A stretch of DNA of 64,000 nt, from assembly GCF_004011695.2 (NCBI RefSeq), contig NC_082414.1, positions 1,054,001 to 1,118,000 of the forward strand, read 5' to 3'. This DNA is from Ascochyta rabiei. Taxonomy: Eukaryota > Ascomycota > Dothideomycetes > Pleosporales > Didymellaceae. The translations under genes were made by a program, and so were the position numbers. Positions 23,201-34,936 of the stretch are shown here, piece after piece. The stretch's first letter is position 1; every line of letters begins with the position of its first letter. The notes below the pieces were generated by a model, which saw only the letters and a list, made by a program, of their open reading frames with translations, was not told the origin of the DNA and did not search any database.

Positions 23201-23779
23201 GCTTCTCCTGCAGCTGGTACGTCTGCAGGTCGTGGATGGAGACATGGTTGTCCGACAGCGAGACGAGGATGTTGGCCTCCTTGATGATGGCGAGCTGCTG
23301 GATCGGGCGGCGCGAGAACTTGTCCTCTTCGCGCAGGAGTTCGGCGGCCTTGGCTGGCGTTGTTGATGCTGGTGTTGGCGTTGGTGTTGGTGCCGCTGGT
23401 GTTGGTGCCGCTGGTGTTGGTGCCGCTGGTGTTGATGCCGCTGGTGTTGGTGCCGCTGGTGCTGGTGCTGGTGCTGGTGCTGGTGCTGGTGCTGTCCCCG
23501 TCGCTGTCGTGCTCGCGTCGCCATTCGTGTCGGTGCCGGGGTCGCCGTTCGCTGCGCCGTTCCGCGCGGGCTGGCCCGTCTCCTCGTTGACGCGGTAGAT
23601 GCGCAGGGCGCCTGTGTTGAGGCCGACGAGCACGCGGTCACCTGCGCGCAGCTGTGTCAGCATCGTCCCCGCAAGCCCGTCGGCGCGCGCTGCCTACCGT
23701 ACGCCAGGATCGACTCGATCTTGGACTTGTCGCGCTGCTTCAGCTCGACAATCGGCCGGGCGCTGAACGCGGAGAGCAT
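20271..23779 (-). CDS. VPS39: HOPS/vacuole fusion subunit Vps39/Vam6
   Basis: Four exons on the minus strand: 23779-23698, 23641-21062, 21012-20904 and 20844-20271, introns 56, 49 and 59 nt, 1114 residues. Vps39/Vam6 tethers vacuolar membranes through Rab7/Ypt7 as a HOPS subunit and takes part in vacuole-mitochondria contacts. The first exon gives MLSAFSARPIVELKQRDKSKIESILAYG, spliced to DRVLVGLNTGALRIYRV, the start of a CNH domain. An Ala/Pro/Thr repeat (about residues 73-119) interrupts it. Downstream come a clathrin-repeat-like helical region, then VFKQLSPDDPDFFESRAIVLSKMGQHKQALQIY and AEEYCNTIF. The end carries a CAVCHKRF zinc-like motif with a later HSGC. Exon joins at 21062/21012 and 20904/20844 are dictated by frame and conservation. 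Confidence 0.93.
23367..23500. repeat. coding minisatellite in VPS39
   Basis: About five copies of a 15-bp unit (GCTGGTGTTGGTGCC on the plus strand) next to a run of 6-bp GGTGCT units. All lengths are multiples of three. On the coding strand it gives APTPA and PA repeats inside the N-terminal CNH domain, probably in an exposed loop. Confidence 0.85.
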
Positions 23780-25320
23780 GCTGGGCGATGCGTGGCCTGT
23801 GCTATCATGGGAAGGGGGACATGTCCGTGTGCGCCCGCCGTTGCGCGCATGCAGAGCTCATGAGGTTGCTGCACATTGGTCGTGGCCGGAGCTTGCATCG
23901 TCATTGCCGTGTCCACGGGCCCAAGCTTCCACGTGCAGCAATGCCATGCTCCCGGAGTCACAGCAAGGCAAAGGGCACCAGCTTCACGAACAGAGGGGAA
24001 TAGACGAAACGAGAGTGTATTGTGAAGGAGAGGACGTGGGAACATACATGAGGGGGTGCTTGACATTGCTACGGACAGTCCTCAGCGGACACCAGACTGC
24101 CTCTCCCTCGCTTTTCTTCCACTATGGGCCGTGACAGGAACGCCTTGGGTGATTGAATCCCCCAAAGGCCATCTGACAGCCACGCCACGCCCATCTCATC
24201 CTTCATACAGGTCGGGCATAAGCCACAAATCAACTCAAGCGGCGGCGCAGAGCGCACACAAAACCAACCCCACATCCGGGGGACGGGGACTGCTTTTACT
24301 TGTAAACAAAACCAGCCGTACAAACAAACACAAAAATGTCGACTTTCAACAACATCTGCCTTCCGCACCCCAGTGCCCCTCGCAAGGCACAAGGGACGGC
24401 ATGGACAGGAGGAAAGACATAACGCTCGTTACCAGTCAGCACGCCAGCTCCCTTCCTCCCCAGCAACAGCCACAGCGGGTCTTGCGATACAACCAAGGGG
24501 CCGGTGGTATGAGAAAGGGACAAGAGCCAAAAAATATATGTTGGGAAGGCGGCGAATGAGCGAATCATATCCACATATTGCCGGTTCGTGCACAGCACAC
24601 AGGCCTGCGTCTCTGCACTGCAGCCTCCGTCACGCACGCACGAGGGGCCGGGTCCAACGGGCAAGCCACGGGAGGAGCGGGCGCGTCGCCGTGCGCGCAG
24701 AGGGAAATGGAGAGTTCCAGGTGTGCGCTGGAGAGGATCAGGCGTAAGGGACCTCGGGGACAGACTGACCGAAGAGAAATTCAACGCATGCGTCGCAAGC
24801 ACTCCAACACAACACTCCTTACTATGAAGAAAAAGGAGAGGGGGGGTGTGGTCGCATAACTCCGGATCGACTCCTGCAAAGAAATCACATGGCAGCATCT
24901 CGTGCGTAACATGTGAGACGATGAAGAACTTGACATGACTTCTGGGCAGGGGATACAGGAGGGGTCTCTCAACGCCCCGCAAAAACAGAGCAATGACAAC
25001 GCAGAATAAACCAAAATACAAGTTTGGGGGCATTGAACAGGGAAACTGTAAGACACCAATTCACACAACGCGGAGAAGAGCAAGGGTCGTTCAATCCGCG
25101 CGTCTCCGCGCCAGAGAGCGTATTCGCATCGTCCGACACATCATCGAAAGAAAAAAAAAGTGAAATGAAACTTCAGGGGACCAAATAGGGTCTGAGCAAT
25201 TACGGCTGCAGTCGCAATGTCGAGTGGCAACCCGCCCGTCTGGTAGAGACTCAGAAGCAGAAGCGGCGGTCAGTGGTAGACGGTTGAGTTACCGACAATG
25301 GACGAGTGCTGGACGATGGT
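23780..25320. other. intergenic: VPS39 promoter and PRM1 3' flank
   Basis: 1.54 kb with no supportable gene. Several overlapping frames of 60-245 codons lack family features and conflict with each other. A-rich and AAGAAAAAG tracts near 24825 and 25145 could mark transcript ends. Confidence 0.55.
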
Positions 25321-27540
25321 TCAGCGCCGGTCGGAGAAGGGGTTGTGCTTCTCATCGAGAGGCGAGGGGTCGGCGAGGTGGCCATGGCTGCTCATGCGTA
25401 CGTGACCGGGACGGGCTGAGTCAGTGACGGCGCGCGCACCTACTTGCCCGATCTTCTCTGTCTCGGGTTCGACAGTGGTGAAGGGTCGGGGGGTAATGGT
25501 CCAGGGCGCGGCTTTGTTGACTTGGTAGTCGTTGGCAACGTACTGCGGTGGAGCGGAATCAGCGGCGCGGACGTGGGCTTTGGTTTGGTGGTCGATGGAC
25601 GGGTCGACGTAGTAGGCGGTTCCTGTCTCTGGGTCACGGCGGAAGAGATGAGTCGATGCGTATACGAGGCCACCAATGGCGATGAATAGCCAAATGAGTA
25701 CAAGGGCGGCAGAGATGAGCGCTTCGGTCTGAATGCCGCTCAGAAGTTTCTCGATAACGTGGTCGACTGCTTCGGTGATCTCGTCCTTGGCCTTGCCGTT
25801 GGGGTCGGAAAGGAGCTCGGCGGCTGAGCCAGAATCGCTGACCTGAGCCATGGCACCAAGAGAGAAAGTATCGTTCGACACGCCAGGGAAGTTGACGTGG
25901 GCGTGCTCTTGGACCCAGGTCAGGCCGTTTTGGAAGCTAGCGATCTTCAAGCCGATCAAGCAGTTCAAGACGTCTTTGATAGGATCGTAGAGAACAGTGC
26001 CGCCGAAGGTCGAGTTGAGGGTGTTGCTCATCTCGCTCACAAATGTGTTTAGAGTGTCGTTGACTGCCGTGGTGCTGGTGTTGACCCAGCCCAGGATGTC
26101 GTTGTTGATCTCGTCGTCCAGCTTGGCGACGGCGCCGTTGACGCCTTCAGACCAGGACACGGAGGCGTTGTTGAGAGAAGCAACAACCTTGCCGGCAAAG
26201 TCAGCGACTTGGTTTGTGAGTTCGGGAGTCTTGTCTTGGATAGCCTTCAACAAGAGATATTGACAGAAGCAAGCGAAAAGGCCAGCAATGCCCAGAGACA
26301 GCAGGAAGAGCATGGGAACGGAGGTGGCGTAAGCCCACGCCCAGCGTACGATGGCTTGACGGCGAGCTGAGCCAAAGCGCCTACCGAACCACAAGCCGAA
26401 GCCTGAAGAAGTGGGTCGTGAGGCCAGGTAGACAACGTCCATGCCTTCGTGGCCTTCCGCGAACAGTGCAGCACGTTCTTGCATCCGGCGGTATCGACGG
26501 GTTTCCATCCACGCCATGGGGATGCAGACAAGTATGGCGAGGACAATCAGCACGCCAAGAGCGATCTTGCGTGCGTCGTAGGCCATCGTGATGAGATCGT
26601 CGAAGAACTCATTGATGGAGTTGCCCTCGGAGCAGAAGTTGAGCTGGTCTTTTTGTGGGACAGGAAGCACATCGCGGTCGAACGTGAAGTTGTTCATAGC
26701 CTGAATCAGCTTCTTGACCTCTTCGAAGGGGATGCGGATGATGTTGTCGGTGAAGTTTTGCACCTCTTCGAATGTTGGGATCGAGTTGTTCAACTCTTGG
26801 AGGCCTTGCTGGAGTTCAGGTGGTACTTCGAGTCCCTTCAGCTTAGTGATCTGCTCGTCCAGGTTGATCTCCGGCTTGTCGAAGCCGGGAATGTTGAAGT
26901 TGATCTTGTCAAGAACAGAGTTGATGCCGTCTGTGACAGTCTTGACGGCGTTGCCCATGTCGTCGGTGACCTCATCAATGGTCTGGTTGAGGCTTTTGCT
27001 GATTTCGGTGCCGATTTCAACAGCAGCGTGAAGGCTGCCGCGAACAGCCAGGGTGATTAGGCAGAGGTAAGTGCTTGTCATCATGTGAATAACGAAGAGA
27101 ACGATTTCTTCGATACCAGTGACACTCATCTCCAACATGGACATGAGGCCACTGACTGCCTTCTCAACCCCGGAAGCGGTCATCTCGTTGACGCCCTTCG
27201 CCATGTAGTGAGGCATGGAAGCCATGGAGCTACCAATGTTCTCGACTTGAGTGCAAGCACTGAGGGCTTCGCGACGTGCGGAAGCAAGGCTTGAGTCGGT
27301 GCTTGCGATGGCGATGAGCAAGCGAACGAGCACTAGAAGGAGGAGAATCGTCCAGCGGTTGATCCATATTTGCGAGAGCCTAGCTCGAAGGCCAAGGTAT
27401 GGTTTGAAGTTTGGTGTTTGGTTCATTGGGGGTCGTGGTGAAGTTTGCGGGGCGTAGTAGTCTCGCATCTCATGATCGCCAGCGGACATAGATGGAGGCA
27501 CAGCCGGAAAGGATTGCTGTTGGTTCGCTGAGGAAGCCAT
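25321..27540 (-). CDS. PRM1: plasma membrane fusion protein Prm1
   Basis: Single exon, 739 residues, start MASSANQQQSFPAV at 27540. The frame stays open 129 codons further upstream, but that extension carries no conserved sequence. Prm1 is a multi-pass membrane protein acting in membrane merger during mating and hyphal or germling fusion. Visible hydrophobic segments include TILLLLVLVRLLIAIA (about 65-80), one near 140-160, LGVLIVLAILVCIPMAW, SVPMLFLLSLGIAGLFACFCQ and LISAALVLIWLFIAIGGLVYAS, with long N-glycosylation-rich loops between (NNFTF, NTSTT, NSTF). Family motifs include ENIGSSMASMPHYMAKGVNEM and CSEGNSINEFFDDL. The C-terminus is polar and likely cytoplasmic. Confidence 0.94.
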   Translation of the reverse strand: MASSANQQQSFPAVPPSMSAGDHEMRDYYAPQTSPRPPMNQTPNFKPYLGLRARLSQIWINRWTILLLLVLVRLLIAIASTDSSLASARREALSACTQVENIGSSMASMPHYMAKGVNEMTASGVEKAVSGLMSMLEMSVTGIEEIVLFVIHMMTSTYLCLITLAVRGSLHAAVEIGTEISKSLNQTIDEVTDDMGNAVKTVTDGINSVLDKINFNIPGFDKPEINLDEQITKLKGLEVPPELQQGLQELNNSIPTFEEVQNFTDNIIRIPFEEVKKLIQAMNNFTFDRDVLPVPQKDQLNFCSEGNSINEFFDDLITMAYDARKIALGVLIVLAILVCIPMAWMETRRYRRMQERAALFAEGHEGMDVVYLASRPTSSGFGLWFGRRFGSARRQAIVRWAWAYATSVPMLFLLSLGIAGLFACFCQYLLLKAIQDKTPELTNQVADFAGKVVASLNNASVSWSEGVNGAVAKLDDEINNDILGWVNTSTTAVNDTLNTFVSEMSNTLNSTFGGTVLYDPIKDVLNCLIGLKIASFQNGLTWVQEHAHVNFPGVSNDTFSLGAMAQVSDSGSAAELLSDPNGKAKDEITEAVDHVIEKLLSGIQTEALISAALVLIWLFIAIGGLVYASTHLFRRDPETGTAYYVDPSIDHQTKAHVRAADSAPPQYVANDYQVNKAAPWTITPRPFTTVEPETEKIGQVGARAVTDSARPGHVRMSSHGHLADPSPLDEKHNPFSDRR

Positions 27541-30500
27541 AACGGAGGCAGGTGGCTGTGCAACGGGGTCTGAGAGTCGGATTAGAATCGAGCGTTGTGG
27601 TCGTTTTCGTGTTGTTGTGTTATTGTGTAGTTGTGGAGGGTGCGTTGTCGAAAGAATAGTCCAGCTATAACGTGTATCTGCCAGAGATAGGCTGCAGAGG
27701 AAGAAAGGTATTATGCGCTTAAGAAGAAAAGCAAGACAATAGAAACAATAGGGAAACCCAACGCTCCGCACAATGCAAGGAAGAGGATTTGGAAGGCGAT
27801 ATGAGGTGAAGGCGAATACAAGAGTGAGTTGAGGAGCGTGAATATCACTCTTCACAATGCGGTAAGGAAGCAAGCCACGTACCGCGAGAGAGCGAGGACC
27901 AGCTGCAGGCGGCCCACATGTTACCAATGGTAACTCATGGAGAGGCCTGCTCGACCTCTGCGTGTCAGCAGTGCACCCAGCTCGTTGAGGCTCAAGTTAG
28001 AACAGGTGGATCCGGGAAGTGGTGGTGGCCCAAATAGGCGCCCTTGGAGGTGGAGCAAGCCACTACCGACCAGTCATTTGCTTGTCAGACTGTCGGTCTG
28101 GGGAAGCCCAAAACAACGCGCTAGAACGATATTGCGCGGCTGTTATTTCTGAGCCTCTTTGTTTGCGAGTGGCTGTCGCAATTTGTCCGAGCGGGCGTTC
28201 TTTGTTCCACGACTTGCGCTCATTGGCGATCTGCGACAGTCGTACGGGCGCGAGAGAGAGTCAAATCTGGCGACCTGCGCAATCTCGTGACGCACAGCCT
28301 GTCGCAGGTAGGTTGTTGTCGAGCGCAAGGGAACACGACCTCCGAGCGTCAGTCGTCAGCAGAGGAGGTGCTCGAAGTTCAAAAGTTGCAGGCACGCCAT
28401 GTTTTGTAGGCTCTCACCGCACGGTTGCGTGGCGCTGTTATCCCGGTTTTGTGCAAGCTAAAGGCGACGTCATCTCGCACGTGGAATGCTCTTGTTACCG
28501 TGTGTCTCTCCAGCATTTCTCGTCTTTGAGCCTCCCAGTCACTGCGATCAACTTTACACTCGCATCAATACCTTGCGCAAATTGCTGCCCGATAGCGCTT
28601 GCAGTGTGTTTTCGTGAATGCATCGACCAAGGTGCTGATCAAGAGATGGCTGAGGCGTAGCGCCCGCTGCGGGGATGGAAGTCGGTGATCGATCGCTCCT
28701 GTCCAATCATCGCCCTGGCGGCTGGGCAGATCTCAAACACGACGGCCGTGCTTCATCCCAACCTCTCCACCCAGGTTGTCGTGATTTCCTGCTGACGTCC
28801 CTTGAGAGGCCTCGACATCTGCCTCACCCTAGCTTGACTCACATGATCAAAAGGCGACGTCCCACGGCGACATTCGTCCGAATCCGCAGCCTTGTTTCCT
28901 CCTCCTTTCACTTTGAGATCCGCCTGTAAGAAGTGACAACACCAACAAATTTCTAACTCGAGCATATGCTTTGATGGAAAGCTAGATTCACATACTCCAA
29001 AAGCTGATATGTGCTGCGTGTCTGACGGAGCCTGTCGGGGTGGACTGGGTCGCATTTGAGTGACTGCTTTCCTTTCTTGCACGTCATTTCACTGTCAACC
29101 GTTGTTCACACGAAGTGGTCACAGTTGTGCTTTCTTGTCGATTGGTGTCTCTTTCGTCTTCTCCAGAATAAGACCATAGCAGCAACAGCGCCTTGATCAC
29201 AACTGCAGCTTCCAGAATTCTGCGCGCAGTCTGGCAAAACTCTTACAATGGCTTCTAACCCCTTCACCTCGTTTCTGCTGTCCTCCGCATCGTCGCTCCA
29301 CGCCGTCCCTTGTTATCCTTAGCACTCTTCTCCACGGCGGTGCTGGATGCTGCCAACCATCTGTCGAGGAGACTGCTTGTCCACAAGTTGTGCTCGGTCT
29401 GAGGCGCCAGATACTAAACTCGAAAGACGACCACCTGTAGTACACCGTGGCAAACTTCCTATCACGTTTCAACAAAAACTTCGCTTTTCGCTCTTCACTC
29501 CGCTGCGCGCTCGCCTAAAGACTTTTCGATCGGCCACTCTGTAGTCAACCAAGAAGGAGACACAACCTGCCTCAACGCAGTATTTTTCGCTCTCGCCACT
29601 GCCCGCTTTGAAGCATCTAGCTCGTTTCTTGCGCATACATCATCCCGTCATCTGTCACTCCAGTGCTTTCGTATAGCAACCAAAACGTTTTTGGGGATCA
29701 TTTAGACTCGCAAGACTCGAATCGAGTCTGTCATACGCTCATCAACGTACCGCCAAAAGTTCTCTCTCCACGCTGTACAGTCACCGCCTCTTCAATCAAG
29801 CAGGCCTCTCACCTTGTATCTCGCCTAGCTCTCAGGCATCAGTCGAGAAGTACAAAAAAGTGAACCTATTGTGAGCATCCCTTCTCTACCAAACTCTTCC
29901 CAACTCCAGGAATTCTCTCGGACAATAGTGCTCTGCAGCCCGTCACACATCTCACCGACCATCGTCGGCGCAGTATTACATCTGTCTGATTCTATTGCCT
30001 GGAAGATTCATTTCGCCCCACTCCCATACCTGTTGTAAGTATCACCCAATAAGTTTCGACGTGCGGCGTCCTAACATTACCAATGACATCACCTCTAGGC
30101 TTAAACCTCTGTCATCGGACACCTAGCCTTCGCGAGATCGGCTCTACAAGTCGGAGCGTCACATACCACGGTACGTGGCTGGTTCTGCGTTTGATGTATG
30201 CTCAATGCAGCCTTCAGAGTTTCGAGGCGGTGAAACTACGTGCTCAGCTGTCATTACCCCACTCATAAACAACTTGAGGAAACCTACACCGACACCTTGT
30301 GATTGTCATGTGTCTGCACTATCTGTATACGGCTTCACAGGCTTGTAGGCGGTGACCAAAGACTCTATCTCGAACCCACTTACTGCAGCTCCTTGTATAG
30401 TCGCTGACAGCTCAGACAATTACTACCTAGGCAACGACCCCAAATCCTACTCCACAGCGCGCCCACTGCTGTTTCTTGTTAATTTCACTGTACCCGGAAC

Positions 30501-30613
30501 ACCTTCATTACTTGCCCAAGTTGCGACCAGCACATCCATACGGCAGCAGAAGTACAGCTCTAGTTGCACTTCGAGCATATCGGTGCAGGCGTCACTTGTG
30601 ATCAAGACCTTCG
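27541..30613. promoter_or_regulatory. long divergent region between PRM1 and an unknown gene
   Basis: 3.07 kb with no supportable coding gene. From about 28.5 kb onward the plus strand is pyrimidine-rich with CTTTC and TCTCC tracts, as in long leaders of regulated fungal genes. A canonical intron candidate sits at 30035-30098 (GTAAGT, CTAAC branch, CTAG), suggesting a spliced 5' UTR for the gene at 30614. A 213-codon frame (28019-28660) starts at GTG and has no recognisable domain. Confidence 0.5.
30035..30098 (+). other. probable 5' UTR intron
   Basis: 64 bp with GTAAGT donor, CCTAACAT branch site at about 30070 and CTCTAG acceptor, matching introns elsewhere in the window. It lies 515 bp upstream of the ATG at 30614. 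Confidence 0.45.
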
Positions 30614-31630
30614 ATGGCCGGAAATGTTACACACGTCAGCGACAAGCTCATCAAGAGCACAGACGTCGCCCCAGATCATCCGAGTACCAACGTTGTTCCT
30701 TCTCCGCCGTCCGGTAACAGCAGTGACACTCTGCATGACGATGAGAGCTCCGACGATAACCGCAAAATCCCCAATATCAGTCCTTTCACCATAGCCACCA
30801 TCAACTTCGGGGACTTGAAGATCCACGAAGACGACCTCTCGTATCCTCAAAAGGACCTCGATCATTTTCCTGGCTCCTCCTACAGCAACGTCAGATACCA
30901 CAATAGGCCTGCTCCTGCCTATAGCCATCCTATCCAGCAATTGCGGCGCAACAATCACCACATGGGCTCTGGCAACGGCTTCTACGGTAGAGGCAGTCAT
31001 CTAAATACCCGTACCTGGGTGTCAGAAGAAGCTCGTGCTGCCCAAGAGTTTCTGGTCGTCCGCAACTCCATGAAACGGCTATTCAAGAATGCTGATGTTG
31101 CGAAATGGAAGGTGACGGACTATATTGCGCACCGCGAGGCATTGATGGCGTCTGCAGCCAAGAAACTCTTAAGAAAGGTCCAGGATAAAGAGGACGAAGC
31201 CGTCTTGCGCGTTCCACCTATCTCTCCTCAACAACAGGACATGATGAGGCGATGCGGCCTCAAGGGCAACTTCGATCAGACCGGCAACCATGGTCGCATT
31301 CTCGGGGAAAAGACCATTTGGTGTGAGGATTGGCAGAACGGAAAAGATGAAATTGCGCCATGGCCTTGTCTGGCAGAGCTGAAGTGGGAGGGAGATGATC
31401 GTGCAAAGACTGGGGTCGGGCGTTACCCACCTCTTCCTCGTGAGCAGGGGCCCGTTGGACTTCCTTGGAATCAGCTGCAAGCTGTCGAACAGTACCCTCT
31501 GGATCAGATCGCTTGCATCCCTACCATGGAAGATGTGTACCTCCCTGTCGACGAGATTGGCGAAGAAGTCAAGTACAGTCTCCTGAACAAGAACCTCGAA
31601 GATGCCATGGATGCCTACCTGGAGTCTTGA
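30614..31630 (+). CDS. uncharacterised protein, 338 residues
   Basis: Single-exon frame starting MAGNVTHVSDKLIKS. I do not recognise a domain. The first 130 residues are Ser/Pro/Asn-rich and look disordered. Residues from about 135 look folded and helical (WVSEEARAAQEFLVVRNSMKRLF, KWKVTDYIAHREALMASAAKK), followed by a Trp- and Pro-rich part (KTIWCEDWQNGKDEIAPWPCLAELKWEGDD) and an acidic end. Codon use and composition look like those of genuine neighbouring genes, and there is no signal peptide or membrane segment. The long leader-like upstream region suggests regulated expression. Presence of real coding sequence is likely; function unknown. Confidence 0.7.
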   Translation: MAGNVTHVSDKLIKSTDVAPDHPSTNVVPSPPSGNSSDTLHDDESSDDNRKIPNISPFTIATINFGDLKIHEDDLSYPQKDLDHFPGSSYSNVRYHNRPAPAYSHPIQQLRRNNHHMGSGNGFYGRGSHLNTRTWVSEEARAAQEFLVVRNSMKRLFKNADVAKWKVTDYIAHREALMASAAKKLLRKVQDKEDEAVLRVPPISPQQQDMMRRCGLKGNFDQTGNHGRILGEKTIWCEDWQNGKDEIAPWPCLAELKWEGDDRAKTGVGRYPPLPREQGPVGLPWNQLQAVEQYPLDQIACIPTMEDVYLPVDEIGEEVKYSLLNKNLEDAMDAYLES

Positions 31631-33038
31631 AACGCTACATACCCAAAAGTGCCAGCTGGCATCGGGCCGCTCTTCGTAATATGCTTTGAAAGGCTTTCAA
31701 CGCATCACCCCTTCGCAAGCGTTCACGAGTTCGCAACGATTTGGCTCGCCACAGCATCCAATGTGACCACTGACTAACCGTAAGCAATACTGTCACCGGC
31801 AACCTCTCACCAAATCTGTTCGCTCTACTTGTCCCAGTACTAAGGGAGGAGTGCTCCATATGTCTAACCTTTTTGGCTCCCTCCACTGATTTGGTGTTCT
31901 GTCATGTTCCATGTTTTGCATTACGGTTCAATTCACGTTTAGCTCCCACCACACACACGGCCATACGATTACGGACTGCGGAACGACCGTATCAGAATTG
32001 CATCACGTCCTTGAATACGACTGCACAAAGCTTTTTGCTCTTTTTGAATTACGGAATCCCTGCGTAGCACAGTTGCTTGGTCTTCTGAAGTATGGGCTCT
32101 TCACATTACGACGAACAATCAGGGGGTTTGGCAACCTCTCAAAGCTGAGTATTGGAGAACCCAAGGTTCTGGATCAAAGTTTTCGACAAGAGCGAAAGAG
32201 TTTTTGACGGGACTCTGCATCATGGTGTTCTCGTTTCTTTTGACGATGTCCATCCCCCAAGATTTTCCACTGCTAGTCTTTTTTTTCTTCAATCAAGATG
32301 GAAAAGTGCTATTGAAGTCCCATGTCTTCTTGATATTCGCATTAACATCGAATGATTTTGTCTATTCCAGCTCTTCTCTGCTGCAAAGATCGTGCGTTGG
32401 ACCATTGAAGTGCAGTGTCGGACACTCGGCATTACGTATCAGGCGTCCAGCTGCAATTCAGGAGCTAACATTACCGGTTGGCAATACACATCGGGGCTGG
32501 ATACTGTCCAGTCTGCTGCCTGAATTGCAATGGAGATATGCTGACTGTGCGACTATCGCCAGAAGTCTGAAACGGTCCCAAACTTAACTCTCTCTTGCTC
32601 AGAGCATGTAATCAAAAGCCATGGTCATAATACAAGATACTTTGTTGGTCTGCTAAATTTATGTTTGGAATCACGCTAACTTTGTTTCGCTGCCGTCTTG
32701 TCATCAGCCGGGTTCATCATATTCCTAAGAGAATACAACATCCGGTATCTAACGATACGATGCCAGGCCTTAGCAAGAGCTAGCGGTGTAATACTTGAAA
32801 TCTCCGACGATGATACGCGGGTTTCGCCGCTAATGCATCGTCTTCTCGTCTAAGAAGGGTACCAATATGGCTGCCTAATGGTCGACGCCATGTTCAAGAA
32901 CCAGAGCTGAGCCCGCACCTTGGAGCATACTATAGGACATCCATCATATTTTTTTTCTATGATCTAGTGCACAACTAAAGTAGCATACTTCATCTTTATT
33001 TGCGCCACTTCGGTTTCTCATGTACGGCTCAGCTCGTC
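31631..33038. other. intergenic upstream of P450
   Basis: 1.4 kb, somewhat AT-richer than neighbours. No coding frame with recognisable features. T-rich tract near 32949-32956 about 85 bp before the P450 start could be core promoter sequence. Confidence 0.55.
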
Positions 33039-34611
33039 ATGGCATTCTTCACATTCACCAATGTCGCGGTCTGCCTTCTCAGTCTCTACGTTACACACCG
33101 TGTATATTGGGAAGTAACGATTGGATCACGCTTGCGTGCCTTCGCCAAGCAACATGATTGTCTGCCAGCAAAGAGGCTTCAGATCCCATTCACACTAGGC
33201 GCACTATGCTGGGGCGGTCAAGTGAAGGCAATCAAAGAACACCGGTTGCTGCCACACATGGCGAATCAATTCAAGGAGGTGGCTGGGCACACCAGACACC
33301 ATAACATCTTTGGAACAGAGTTCTTCAACACCGACGATCCGGAGAACATCAAAGCAGTGCTTGCGACAAATTTCAGCGCATGGAGTTTGGGTCAGGAGCG
33401 CATCACTGAGATGTCGTCGTACCTTGGATACGGTATCTTTGTCAACGAGGGTGCAGCATGGAAGCACTCGCGCGAAATGCTCAGACCGTGTTTCGAGCGC
33501 TCGCAGGTTGCTGACGTCGATATGCTGGAGCGGCATACACAAAGACTGATCGATATGTTACCGAAAGATGGAACGACCGTGGATCTCCAGCCACTACTTC
33601 ACGACCTCTCGATGGATGTAGCGACTGAGTTGCTCTTCGGCAAAAGTACAAATGCCCTGAGTCGGGATGGTAATAATCACGAAGTCAGAGCCTTTTGCGA
33701 TGCGTTCGACTATGCTTCCAATCCATTCGAACGAGAAAGCTTCAAGAAATGGGGCGCGATTGCACTGTTTCTGCCCGACAGGAAGAAGAAACAGCACGTG
33801 AAAGTGATGCAAGGTACTTCCACCACAACCAACAAGCCCGTATTTTAACACGCTGACTTCACTAGACTTTGTTGACCGTATTATCGAGGAACATCTCAAA
33901 GAATCAAAAGACTCACTAGAGGACGAAACACGCTACACATTCCTCAATGCGCTCTTTGCTTCAACACAAGACCGTATTAAAATCCGCAGCGAACTTCTCA
34001 ACATTCTCCTAGCTGGCCGAGATACGGTCGCCTCACTCCTCTCTAACATCCTCTGGGAACTACCACGGCACCCTTCGGTACTCTCAAAACTCCATTCCGA
34101 GATTGACGAATTTATTGGCGATGCACAACCAACATACGGGCAGTTGAAAGATATGAAGTACCTCCGCGCCATTATCAACGAGAGTCAGCGTCTATATCCC
34201 ATCGTTCCTGTGAATAGCCGCGAAGCCCTCATTGACACTGTTTTACCAAGTGGTGGTGGAGCCGATGAGAGCAGGCCAGTCATGGTGCCGAAGGGCGCTT
34301 ACGTGGCGTGGCATATGTATAGCATGCAGAGAAGAGAGGATTTGTTCGGAATAGATGCCGGTTCATTCAGGCCTGAGAGATGGCTTGAGCCAGGATTCAG
34401 GCCTGGGTGGGCGTATGTACCTTTCTCGGGTGGACCGAGAGTGTGCATTGGACAGAACTTCGCGTTGACGGAGACAATGTACGTGGTCGTTAGACTGATT
34501 CAGGGCTTTAATGTCGAACAGAGGGACTTTGAGGAATGGATGGAGAAGTTCAGTATCACGTGTACTGGTCTCGGAGGTTGCAAGATCGGTCTGACACCTA
34601 GAGAGGAGTAG
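33039..34611 (+). CDS. cytochrome P450, CYP52-like (alkane/fatty acid hydroxylase type)
   Basis: Exons 33039-33813 and 33866-34611 (intron 52 nt), 506 residues. An N-terminal hydrophobic anchor (FFTFTNVAVCLLSLYV) points to ER membrane attachment. The I-helix motif LLAGRDTVAS lies at about 306-315, ExxR (ESQR) at 364-367, the PERW meander at about 428-431 and the heme loop FSGGPRVCIG with Cys at 452. The I-helix form AGRDT, the VNSREA sequence and the overall order resemble CYP52-type omega-hydroxylases that attack n-alkanes or fatty acids, but substrate cannot be read from sequence. All catalytic signatures are intact. No biosynthetic genes adjoin it. Splicing gives KVMQ|DFVDR in frame; retention would stop early. 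Confidence 0.9.
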
Positions 34612-34936
34612 TGCGCTGATAGCTGAGTGCTTGAAAGTCTGGCTGTCTTGGAAAGTTTATAACTCTATTCAGTGCTTAGCTCGCGTACATTTCAAGCCAT
34701 TCATGTCTCGATACCCACATGCATACAGATTCAATTTCAGGCTTGAATACATCTACACTCGCTCGATTGGTGATGGAGAGGAGGTGATCCACAGAGCAGC
34801 CAGCGCCTGTTGTCAAGACCCGCCTCTAGCCGTTTATGGTCTAGGCGCCCCTTCCGCTTCACCGTCAACACCAAACAGAGCAGCAGCTGCCCGCTTGTGA
34901 CGCACCGCAACGGTAGGGGATCATATCCGTCTAAAT
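34612..34936. other. short intergenic gap
   Basis: 325 bp between the P450 stop and the next same-strand ATG; must hold a terminator and a promoter. No distinct motif seen. Confidence 0.55.

Noticed and set aside
24296..25033. 245-codon minus-strand frame between VPS39 and PRM1
   Set aside because: Unlike any known protein, cysteine- and leucine-rich as expected from noncoding C/T-rich DNA, overlaps other frames.
25321..27927. N-terminal extension of PRM1 to 27927
   Set aside because: The extra 129 codons are not conserved-looking; MASSANQQQ at 27540 is followed directly by typical sequence.
28019..28660. 213-codon plus-strand frame
   Set aside because: Starts at GTG, no domain, composition like shuffled intergenic sequence, inside a region that looks like a leader or promoter.
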